64,000 nucleotides of DNA from Paenibacillus elgii NBRC 100335 (GTDB lineage Bacteria; Bacillota; Bacilli; Paenibacillales; NBRC-103111), in contig NZ_BIMB01000003.1 of the NCBI RefSeq assembly GCF_004000865.1, positions 1-64,000 of the forward strand, given 5' to 3'. The notes beneath the pieces were generated by a model, which was not told where the DNA came from, ran no database searches, and saw only the letters and a list, made by a program, of their open reading frames with translations. Positions 44,099-51,297 of the stretch are shown here, piece after piece. The position numbers were made by a program, and so were the translations under genes. Every line of letters starts with the position of its first letter. Position 1 is the first letter of the stretch.

Positions 44099-44848
44099 AT
44101 GACGATTCAAAATGAAGTCGAAACGTATTGGAACGGCGAAGCGGAGCTTTACAGCGACAGCATCCAAAAGGAGCTGAACGGTTTTGAAAAGCAGGCTTGG
44201 CTAGATTTGATTCTGGAATTCGCTCCCCGAAAGGAGCGTCTCGATGTGCTGGATATCGGCTGCGGGCCCGGTTTTTTCACGGTTATTTTGTCGCAGGCCG
44301 GCCATCATGTCCTGGGCATCGACTGCACGGAAAATATGCTGACATGCGCGCGCCGCAATGCCGAGCAGGCAGGGGTGAAGCCGCAGTTCCGCAAAATGGA
44401 CTCGCACAAGCTGGAGCTTGCGCCCGATAGCTTGGACTTGATCGTGTGCCGCAACCTGACATGGACGCTTCATGCGCCTCAGGCTGCTTACGGGGAGTGG
44501 CTGAAGGTGCTGCGTCCAGGCGGACGGCTGCTCGTATTCGATGCTAACTGGAACCGTCATTTGGTTGATGACGAAATGCGGGCGAAGCGGGAGGCGGATC
44601 TGCACGAATATGAAGCGAGAGGCTGGGGCAGTCCGCCCAGACATGTCGATTGGGAGGAATCCGACCGACTCAGCCTGCTGCTGCCGTTAACGAAGGAATG
44701 GCGTCCGGCATGGGATCTGCAGGCGCTGAAAGCCGCAGGCTACAGCGAGGCGTTCAGCGTGGAAAATTTGTCGGAGCGGGTGTTGGATGAGAAGCAGCAA
44801 GTATTAAGCCGGTCAACGCCGATGTTTATGGTGTGCGGGCAGAAGTAA
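44099..44848 (+). CDS. Class I SAM methyltransferase, second of a tandem pair
   Basis: 249 residues; AAGGAG 6 nt before the ATG, only 4 nt after the first methyltransferase stop. SAM loop LDIGCGPGFFTVILSQAGH, then IDCTENM, LIVCRNLTWTLHAP and LRPGGRLLVFDANWNRH. Paralogue of the preceding gene. Two diverged copies kept together suggest two methylation steps or a heterodimer. Last gene before the operon terminator. Confidence 0.87.
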   Translation: MTIQNEVETYWNGEAELYSDSIQKELNGFEKQAWLDLILEFAPRKERLDVLDIGCGPGFFTVILSQAGHHVLGIDCTENMLTCARRNAEQAGVKPQFRKMDSHKLELAPDSLDLIVCRNLTWTLHAPQAAYGEWLKVLRPGGRLLVFDANWNRHLVDDEMRAKREADLHEYEARGWGSPPRHVDWEESDRLSLLLPLTKEWRPAWDLQALKAAGYSEAFSVENLSERVLDEKQQVLSRSTPMFMVCGQK

Positions 44849-44859
44849 CTAGTAGACTC

Positions 44860-44893
44860 AGGCTGTCGAGGCAATTTTGCGACAGCCTTTTTT
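44860..44893 (+). terminator. Terminator of the Zur-box operon
   Basis: AGGCTGTCG / CGACAGCCT hairpin followed by TTTTTT, 12 nt after the second methyltransferase stop. Confidence 0.9.
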
Positions 44894-44948
44894 AGTTGGC
44901 AGAGTTTCTGTATAATCGGAACTAGATTGCATACCGGGGGAGCAGAGG

Positions 44949-45410
44949 ATGGAAATGCTAACTATACAAGTCGTAGAGCCGAGCAATGAGCATTTGCTCG
45001 CATTGATTGCCAAGCTCGATGATTACTTATATTCGTTGTACCCTGCCGACGAAGTGTTTGGCGTCGATTTGGAAGGGGCCAAGGTTAATGAGGTGGTGTT
45101 CGTTCTTGCCTATTGGGACGGTGCCGCCGCCGGCTGTGGAGCTTATCGCCCGCTAGATGCGCAGGCCGCCGAATTGAAACGGATTTTCGTGGATCCTTAC
45201 TTCAGAAATAAAGGGATTGCGTCAAGTATCTTGTCATTTTTGGAGAAGGAAACAGCGCGGGCGGGATTTACATCCTTGCTCCTCGAAACCGGGCCTATGC
45301 AGCCCGAATCGATAGCGCTGTACAAGAAATTCGGATTTATCGATATCGAGCCTTTTGGAGAGTACGTGAATTGCCCCAGCAGTATATGTATGGAGAAAAG
45401 GCTTCTTTGA
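44949..45410 (+). CDS. GNAT-family N-acetyltransferase
   Basis: 153 residues; GGGGGAG 6 nt before the ATG. ELKRIFVDPYFRNKGIASSILSFLEKE holds the acetyl-CoA loop, followed by LLLETGPMQPESIALYKKFGF, the usual C-terminal strand-helix. Layout of short GNATs such as PA4866- or YkkB-like enzymes. Substrate unknown; separated from neighbours by terminators on both sides. Confidence 0.9.
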   Translation: MEMLTIQVVEPSNEHLLALIAKLDDYLYSLYPADEVFGVDLEGAKVNEVVFVLAYWDGAAAGCGAYRPLDAQAAELKRIFVDPYFRNKGIASSILSFLEKETARAGFTSLLLETGPMQPESIALYKKFGFIDIEPFGEYVNCPSSICMEKRLL

Positions 45411-45483
45411 CCGACGGCGAACTCCACGATCCGCAGCAATAAGAATGCCGAAAAGCTGATTATTCCAAAATGATGCACGAACG

Positions 45484-45514
45484 CTTGCTCTTCACTTCGA
45501 GAGCAGGTTTTTTT
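45484..45514 (+). terminator. Terminator after GNAT gene
   Basis: CTTGCTCT / AGAGCAGG hairpin (one wobble) followed by TTTTTT. Confidence 0.8.
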
Positions 45515-45645
45515 GGCTTGGAGCACCTGTCATGCAACATTTGACCCGGATGGCACGTCAAGGAGATTGTAAACGACAAAATATGGAGCGCTGGCTCCAT
45601 GGGTTGTTATCTTACATAAGGTTATTACAGGAGGTATATGACATC

Positions 45646-46707
45646 ATGAAACCATTCAAAGTACTCGGAGTTGTCCTGGCCGGCGCACTGCTGGCAACCA
45701 ACGTTGTGTCCGCCGCTCCAAGCGAGCCTGCAACGGTAAAACCGCTGCCGATTTCCGCTCCTACTCCGCAGGATTCCTACGGCGGTCTAAAATTTGTTCT
45801 CGTGATCAATGGAAAAGGATTCTCTCCGGAAGAGAACCCGATCTATGTAGGCGCTAAAAATGAAATGATGATACCGATCCGCGCTGCCGCCGAAGCGTTG
45901 GGTTATAAGCTGACCTGGAAGCCGGATTCGCAGTCGCTGGAGATGATTCAAGGCAACCAATGGCTAACCCTTCAGATCGGACAAGACCAATACGGCTTTG
46001 CCAAAATGCTCGTTCCACTTGAGGTGGCGCCGGAGTTAACGAATGAGAAAACGTATGTTCCGCTGTCCTATTTTGAAAAGGTGATGAAGCTTCAAGTGAA
46101 GACGGACGCAACGGGAACGATCCATATCGATTCCAAGAAGCAAGAAAGCGGTGAACAGGCGGCGAACACAACCAAGCAAGGAACGGTTACCAGCATTACC
46201 TACCGCGATAAAGGCGGAGAGATCGGCCTTAACGGCTATGGACACGGCGTCCGACTGAACATTTCCGACGAAACGGAGATCGTATCCGACACGAACCAGA
46301 AGCTGACGCTTGCCGATCTGCAGCTCGGTATGTCCATCGAAGCGGAGCACAGTCCAGTTATGGCCATGAGTATGCCGCCGATGACCCATGCGAAAAAGAT
46401 TATCGTGAAACAGAGTCCTGCAGCCCAACAAACGTTAGGTACGGCAGGCGAGATCGAGGAGATTACTTCGTCGGCAGAGGGGAGAACGCGTCTTACGATC
46501 AAGGGGAATAAGCTTAGCGACGGATCGCATGACACGGTAATCCTGAATGTGGCAGGGGATACACCTGTGATCGGTACGAAGGATAATCAACCGGTTGCCG
46601 CCAACCAGCTTAAAAAAGGCGATAAAGTGTATGGCTTCTATGGTCCGATCTTGACCAAGAGCTTGCCGCCAATCGGCCAAGCCGTCAAAATCGTTGTAGA
46701 AAACTAA
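45646..46707 (+). CDS. Secreted protein with copper-amine-oxidase N-terminal-like domain
   Basis: 353 residues from the ATG at 45646 (AGGAGG 11 nt upstream; the longer frame to 45532 has no ribosome site). A signal peptide (VLGVVLAGALLATNVVSA-AP) is followed by a CuAO_N1 domain with MIPIRAAAEALGYKLTWKPD and TYVPLSYFEKVM. The C-terminal 180 residues are two repeats of a beta-rich module (GTVTSITYRDKGGEIGLNG; AGEIEEITSSAEGRTRLTI). Paenibacillus genomes hold many such stalk-like wall proteins; none has amine oxidase activity. Exact role unknown. Confidence 0.87.
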   Translation: MKPFKVLGVVLAGALLATNVVSAAPSEPATVKPLPISAPTPQDSYGGLKFVLVINGKGFSPEENPIYVGAKNEMMIPIRAAAEALGYKLTWKPDSQSLEMIQGNQWLTLQIGQDQYGFAKMLVPLEVAPELTNEKTYVPLSYFEKVMKLQVKTDATGTIHIDSKKQESGEQAANTTKQGTVTSITYRDKGGEIGLNGYGHGVRLNISDETEIVSDTNQKLTLADLQLGMSIEAEHSPVMAMSMPPMTHAKKIIVKQSPAAQQTLGTAGEIEEITSSAEGRTRLTIKGNKLSDGSHDTVILNVAGDTPVIGTKDNQPVAANQLKKGDKVYGFYGPILTKSLPPIGQAVKIVVEN

Positions 46708-46730
46708 ATTACGGCATCATCGCAAAAAGG

Positions 46731-46773
46731 GGCAGTCCTTAACGATTTCATGTTAAAGGGCTGCTTTTTTTTT
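46731..46773 (+). terminator. Terminator after CuAO-N gene
   Basis: GGCAGTCCTTAAC / GTTAAAGGGCTGC hairpin followed by nine T. Confidence 0.9.
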
Positions 46774-46838
46774 GCCCTCTAGGGCCTTACATGCAGAGAA
46801 GCCGATTCTCTGCTAAGAGAGAACCGGCTTCCCGATGT

Positions 46839-48008
46839 TTACAGCTTTTTGCTCACAAGGGCCATACTAATCGCCAATACGAGAAAATACATCGGCATAG
46901 TGGCTAACGAACCGTTGTGAAGATAGCTCATCCCGCTGGTAATGAGACTGATCACCACGTAATAACCTAATCCGAAAATGGCGCCTGCGGTGCCAAGGAC
47001 ATCGCCATAATTGACGAGCGCCAGACTCAGGCAGTTAGGGATTGCCATACCAATCCCCAGTAGGAGGATAAAGATCGAAGTTACCATGAGCGCTAATCCG
47101 ATGACGGAAGGGCTTATGCCATAAAGCGCAAGAACGGCGAGACCTACGGCTCCCGCTATCGTGACGAGGGAACCGAGAAAAATAATTTTTTCGGCCGGGA
47201 CCCGGGTCAGCAGTTTCTTCGACAGCATCGCACCAAGGATGGAGGACAACGCCACAAAAATTCCCAAAAAACCGAACACGCCCGGACTCATGTGAAAAAC
47301 ATCCATAAAAATGAACGGAGCCTCGGCATAGTAACTAAACAAGATGCCGTTGGTCGCTCCGATGAGAAAACCGAATGCCCATACTCTTCTGTCGGAAACC
47401 AAGCGCTTGGCTACAGAAAACGTATGGACCCCGGAGCTCGTGGACACTCTTGTCTCAGGCAGAGAAACCAAGGTGTACGTAAAAATGGCGGCGCTCATCA
47501 CCACTAGAGTGAGGAACACGGCTCTAAAACCGAACGCTTGATCGACCCATCCGCCAATGAACGGCCCGATGGCCGGTGTAAAGGCAAGTGCCGCAGAGAT
47601 CTGGGCAAACACGGCATGGCGCTTGGCTCCGTCGATACTCTCACGAAGCATGGTTTGCGTCACGACCGAACCGGTGCTAGCGCCGAAAGCTTGAATGAAC
47701 CGGCTGACAAGCAGCCATTCGACCGAACCGGACAAATAACATCCCAAGCAGCCCAAGGCATAAACCAAGATTCCCCAAAGCATGGCGGGACGCCGCCCGA
47801 TGGAATCCGAAAGCCTTCCCCAGCAAAAAACGCCAACGGCGAAACCGAGGAAATACATGCTAAGCGTCAGTTGAATCGCATTGCCGGTTGTATGCAGGCG
47901 ATTTGCGATATCCGGTAATGATGGTGTATAGATTGTTTCGCTAATTTGCGGAAAACCCACAAGGATAATGAACAGCCATAATGATGGTGTTGAGATTTTT
48001 CTTTGCAC
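46839..48008 (-). CDS. Bcr/CflA-type MFS drug exporter
   Basis: About 389 residues from the GTG at 48008 (GGGGGA 6 nt before; a TTG two codons earlier is too close to the ribosome site). Twelve helices. Motif A GRLSDSIGRRPAMLWG and the Bcr-type RFIQAFGASTGSVVTQTMLRES and ALAFTPAIGPFIGGW (motif C) are present. Exports hydrophobic drugs by proton exchange. Divergent from a TetR-family gene, with two palindromic operators in between that should control both. Confidence 0.93.
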   Translation of the reverse strand: MQRKISTPSLWLFIILVGFPQISETIYTPSLPDIANRLHTTGNAIQLTLSMYFLGFAVGVFCWGRLSDSIGRRPAMLWGILVYALGCLGCYLSGSVEWLLVSRFIQAFGASTGSVVTQTMLRESIDGAKRHAVFAQISAALAFTPAIGPFIGGWVDQAFGFRAVFLTLVVMSAAIFTYTLVSLPETRVSTSSGVHTFSVAKRLVSDRRVWAFGFLIGATNGILFSYYAEAPFIFMDVFHMSPGVFGFLGIFVALSSILGAMLSKKLLTRVPAEKIIFLGSLVTIAGAVGLAVLALYGISPSVIGLALMVTSIFILLLGIGMAIPNCLSLALVNYGDVLGTAGAIFGLGYYVVISLITSGMSYLHNGSLATMPMYFLVLAISMALVSKKL

Positions 48009-48188
48009 AGCCAATCCCCCTATAATTCAAAAATCTCAATAAGCCGGCAAAGAAATTACGGGATCGGGGGTTTGCATTTGCTCAATCTGGAAAAGGATAG
48101 CATGATTTTTCACCTTAATTTTTTTATAGGGGGAGATCTATAGTGCATTCTAGCAGGATTTCGGGAGACTGTCGACACCAGGGGTGCA

Positions 48189-48244
48189 TTTTTACAATAT
48201 GATCGTATTGTAAAAAACGGAATAAAACAATATAATCATATTGT
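48189..48244. promoter_or_regulatory. Tandem TetR-type operators
   Basis: Operator 1 (48189-48216) is a 28-bp palindrome with TTTTTACAATA and TATTGTAAAAA arms and one mismatch pair. Operator 2 (48227-48244) has ACAATAT and ATATTGT arms around AATC. The centres are 33-34 bp apart, about three helical turns. They lie between the divergent MFS and TetR genes, closer to tetR. Confidence 0.8.
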
Positions 48245-48268
48245 AAAAAAAGAGAGGAGCATTTTGTC

Positions 48269-48880
48269 ATGCCCAAAAAAATCGATCTTACGGAAAGGAA
48301 AAACCAGATCGCATCTGCTACTTGGCGTGTGATCTTAAAGCATGGATTGGATAAAGCATCGATCCAACAAATCGCAGATGAAGCAAGCATTTCGGCCGGA
48401 ATGATCCAGCATCATTTTTCGTCGAAGGATCTATTAATTTATTACTCCATGAAGCTGGTGTTGGACCGGGTGCACGAGAGAGCCATGACTCGGACGAAAG
48501 CTTTTCAGGGGACGGATGAAGAAGCGATCAGAAGGCTGATGAAATTTCTTGTTCCTGTCAATCCGGAGGAGCTGTCGGAGCGAAGGGTGTGGGTTGCGTT
48601 TCTCGGCCAGTCCTTCAGCAATCCGGAGCTACTTGAACTGCAGCAGCAGATGAACCATTATACAAGGTATATCATGGGGATGATTGTCGATCTGATGGGG
48701 GAGCTCGGTTACCTTCAACCGGACTGTGATCGGGAGTTGGAAGCGGAGATCGTTTATTGCTTTATCGAAGGGATAATTATTCATGTGCTTCAAAGCCCGG
48801 AACAATACCCGGAACAAAAAGTGGATCAGCTCATCGACTATTACTTAACGAGAAAAAGAGGGGATCAAGCGGGTGGATAA
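48269..48880 (+). CDS. TetR-family transcriptional repressor
   Basis: 203 residues; GAGAGGAG upstream. The HTH region QIASATWRVILKHGLDKASIQQIADEASISAGMIQHHFSSKDLL is typical of TetR/AcrR. It is of the BetI-like length and carries the TetR_C_6-like LVPVNPEELSERRVWVAFLGQS. It probably represses itself and the divergent MFS exporter through the tandem operators, and is released by a ligand of the pump. Its stop overlaps the next gene by 8 nt. Confidence 0.93.
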   Translation: MPKKIDLTERKNQIASATWRVILKHGLDKASIQQIADEASISAGMIQHHFSSKDLLIYYSMKLVLDRVHERAMTRTKAFQGTDEEAIRRLMKFLVPVNPEELSERRVWVAFLGQSFSNPELLELQQQMNHYTRYIMGMIVDLMGELGYLQPDCDRELEAEIVYCFIEGIIIHVLQSPEQYPEQKVDQLIDYYLTRKRGDQAGG

Positions 48881-49397
48881 ATTTGCACTCATTATTCTTG
48901 TCGTCGTCATTGTGCTGATCATTCGGCAGCTCATCCCCAAAAAGGCCGATGGATTCGATCTCCTCGGACTGCCGATCATGGCGATTATCCGAACTTATAC
49001 CGGTCTGCCCGATAAATTAGACGGCCTTATTATAGCCGAATTGATCAGTTTACTGGCTTTAGGCGCGGTCGTCGGGTATTGGCAAGCCAAGAAAACGAAA
49101 GTATTTTATCGCGATAACCAATTATGTACGGTCGGAGGGTACCCCTATATTATCGGCTGGATCGCGATGCTTGCTGGAAGAGGGATCATCTTGTTATTGT
49201 TTAATTTTTCCGCCATAGTGTCATCCTTCGATGCAGGTCAAGAACAGTTTACGAATGAAATCGCTCGGATTTCGGCAGACTGGTTGATCTGGTCTACCAT
49301 CACCGCATCGTCCATCCTATACAGCTTGACCTTGTACAGGAATCATCCGGAAATTAAAAATTTTATTCACGCACGATTGAAAAAGGTCGGACGGTAA
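48873..49397 (+). CDS. Small integral membrane protein, unknown (perhaps CcdC/DUF1453-like)
   Basis: 174 residues from a GTG at 48873 that overlaps the TetR gene. Four hydrophobic helices (FALIILVVVIVLIIRQLI; ELISLLALGAVVGYW; WIAMLAGRGIILLLFNF; WLIWSTITASSILYSLTLY) with a short basic C-terminus. I do not firmly recognise the family; the VGYWQAKKTKVFYRDNQL stretch resembles CcdC-like proteins. Co-expression with the regulator suggests it belongs to the same drug or stress response. Confidence 0.7.
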   Translation: MDKFALIILVVVIVLIIRQLIPKKADGFDLLGLPIMAIIRTYTGLPDKLDGLIIAELISLLALGAVVGYWQAKKTKVFYRDNQLCTVGGYPYIIGWIAMLAGRGIILLLFNFSAIVSSFDAGQEQFTNEIARISADWLIWSTITASSILYSLTLYRNHPEIKNFIHARLKKVGR

Positions 49398-49559
49398 CTT
49401 CTTCTTGACCCTAAATCAGCGTGTTCCTTTACGAGGCAACGCGGGGAACAAGTTCTTAAATTTTTCTGTAAGTCCTTCCAAGCACTTGCTTTTTTAGCAT
49501 GAACGTAGGAAATTTAATAGGTTAGTGTCGATAAGTTCATGCTGCGGAGGGATGGCAAG

Positions 49560-50414
49560 TTGCTGAAGCTTTTTAAAAACAACGCAGGCCAAATGAGGCT
49601 CGGATGGGATTTGTTCTTATCCTTGCTCTTGTTCGTGGGTTTGCAATTCGCGATTGGACTCATACTGTCGGTCAAATGGGGCGGCAAGTCACTCGTTTCT
49701 TCTGTTCGACCGGAGCTGATTACCCCGTTGGGGGGAATTGCAGCCACGCTTCTCATCTGGATGCTCCTGAAAAAACGAAGCTTGCGGGACCTGGGCATGC
49801 GCTTGACGTTGGCGGGAGTTCGTGAGTTCGGTGCCGGGATTGTACTGGGCCTTGGTTTCATGTCGATGATAGCGGGCATTCTGGCGGCCGCCGGTGCGGT
49901 TACGCTTCGGATCAACCCATCCTGGAGTGCGTCCGGTCTGCTCTGGAGCCTCATGATGTTTATATGGGTCGGCTTCTCGGAGGAAATGTTTTTCCGGGGA
50001 TACATTATGAAAACGATGGAGGCTTTAAAATACCGGCTGCCCTTTGCCTACATACTGTCGGCGATTTTGTTCGCTTTGATTCACCTTGGAAATAACGACA
50101 TATCGGCCTTGGCGGTTTTCAATCTTTTTCTGACTGGACTGTTGTTTTCTTACATGTTCGCGATAACGGGGAACTTATGGATGCCGATCGGCTATCATTT
50201 TGCTTGGAACTATGCACAGGGCAGCCTTTATGGACTGGCCGTCAGCGGGAACGATGTGAAAGGGGTATTCGAGGCTTCGTTTCAAACGCATGTAGGCTGG
50301 CTGACCGGTGGAGACTTCGGACCGGAAGCGGGGCTGCTGGATACGGGAATGAGTGTTCTCGGTTTTATGGTGTTGTATGCGTGGCATAGAAGACGGCAGC
50401 GGCGTGCCGCTTAG
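49560..50414 (+). CDS. CPBP-family intramembrane glutamic/metallo-endopeptidase
   Basis: About 284 residues from a TTG at 49560 that has GGAGG 9 nt before it; an ATG at 49539 lies upstream of that ribosome site. Eight helices. CPBP/Abi motifs: WVGFSEEMFFRGYIMKTME (EExxxR), FALIHLGN, and HFAWNYAQG. The family includes eukaryotic Rce1 CAAX proteases and bacterial bacteriocin-immunity proteins. No bacteriocin gene was seen nearby. Confidence 0.9.
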   Translation: MLKLFKNNAGQMRLGWDLFLSLLLFVGLQFAIGLILSVKWGGKSLVSSVRPELITPLGGIAATLLIWMLLKKRSLRDLGMRLTLAGVREFGAGIVLGLGFMSMIAGILAAAGAVTLRINPSWSASGLLWSLMMFIWVGFSEEMFFRGYIMKTMEALKYRLPFAYILSAILFALIHLGNNDISALAVFNLFLTGLLFSYMFAITGNLWMPIGYHFAWNYAQGSLYGLAVSGNDVKGVFEASFQTHVGWLTGGDFGPEAGLLDTGMSVLGFMVLYAWHRRRQRRAA

Positions 50415-50475
50415 CGGAAAAGCAAGTCATTTGTGCTATGCCCGGCGACAAAAGAAGCGTTCGTCCCGAAAAAAC

Positions 50476-50518
50476 AGTCGCAGAGTACGGCGGTCATGCC
50501 GATGCCCTGCGACTTTTT
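50476..50518. terminator. Terminator between CPBP and DinB genes
   Basis: AGTCGCAG / CTGCGACT hairpin followed by TTTT on the plus side; the genes on either side converge here. Confidence 0.75.
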
Positions 50519-50531
50519 GGCGCGTCTTAGT

Positions 50532-51029
50532 TCATTTGCCTTCCTCGTCGGCCGAGGGACCGTAGAGACCTGGCACCGGAATATCGAGAAGCCGTAAATA
50601 AACCCCGAGCTGGGCCCGGTGGTGGACCATGTGGCTTAATCCGAAGGTGCGAAGCGCGATCGCCCGCGGTTGGCGCAGGATAATATGGTCGCCGTTCCGC
50701 AAGATCCATTCCTCGCCGAGCGTTTCCTCGTCGCATTCAGCTAACAGCTTTTCAAGCTTGACGACGTTCGTGTCGAATTCCTCCAGCACGTCTTCGCGTC
50801 TTTCCAAAGCTTCCCGCCGATGCGGCACGGTCGCAAGATCGAATTCCGGGTAAAGAAAAATCGCAACTTGCCAGTTCAGCAGGTTGATCAGGTGCGTGGA
50901 CAGTCCGCCCAACGTCATCGATTTCACGTGCGGCTTCCACGTCATATGCTCATCGGGCAAGCGCTCCAGGATGCGGCGCGTAGTGGCTAGCTCATGCATG
51001 GCGTCTCCGACGATCAGTTGTTTCACCAT
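50532..51029 (-). CDS. DinB-family metal-binding protein
   Basis: 165 residues; GGAGGAGAGG upstream of the ATG. Four-helix bundle with the three metal His positions suggested by THLINLLNWQ near residue 46, and LSHMVHHRAQLGVYLRLL (HxxxH) near residue 132. DUF664/DinB_2 proteins include mycothiol- and bacillithiol-transferases, so a thiol-dependent detoxification role is plausible. Stands alone. Confidence 0.9.
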   Translation of the reverse strand: MVKQLIVGDAMHELATTRRILERLPDEHMTWKPHVKSMTLGGLSTHLINLLNWQVAIFLYPEFDLATVPHRREALERREDVLEEFDTNVVKLEKLLAECDEETLGEEWILRNGDHIILRQPRAIALRTFGLSHMVHHRAQLGVYLRLLDIPVPGLYGPSADEEGK

Positions 51030-51155
51030 AAAATTCCTCTCCTCCCTTATTTGGATAGCATACTATAAACCCGGTCGAGTGGAAAGTCTTTTCCCAGTCG
51101 TTCGGTTGCGAAAGAGTTGGGACCTTCGTCGTGCTGGAAATGGGAAAGTAAGCGA

Positions 51156-51183
51156 TTGAATTAATCCACCAATTTGATATGAT
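51156..51183 (+). promoter_or_regulatory. Possible promoter of the DUF4855 gene
   Basis: TTGAAT (51156-51161), a 16-nt spacer and TATGAT (51178-51183), about 115 nt before the DUF4855 start and just before the small leader ORF. Confidence 0.45.
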
Positions 51184-51231
51184 AATGAAGGATATATCTT
51201 CCATTCTGTCTATATATTTTAGGAGAAGGAG

Positions 51232-51279
51232 ATGATAAAGAAAGTAGAGATTTTTTTGAAAGCGCTTCGCTTAATCTAA
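51232..51279 (+). CDS. Possible 15-residue leader peptide
   Basis: ATG with AGGAGAAGGAG immediately upstream, encoding MIKKVEIFLKALRLI. Its stop codon overlaps the AAAGGAG of the DUF4855 gene, so translation may be coupled. The codons also cover the cre-like site. Real expression is unproven. Confidence 0.3.
   Translation: MIKKVEIFLKALRLI
51257..51270 (+). promoter_or_regulatory. cre-like site (CcpA)
   Basis: TGAAAGCGCTTCGC matches the first ten positions of the cre consensus TGWAANCGNTNWCW but not the last ones. Located between promoter and start codon, where CcpA would act as a roadblock. Weak. Confidence 0.3.
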
Positions 51280-51297
51280 AGGAGAGTGAACTCGTAG

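Noticed and set aside
49560-50414. Abortive-infection or bacteriocin-immunity system
   Set aside because: CPBP proteins are sometimes called Abi, but no bacteriocin, toxin or phage-defence genes accompany it.
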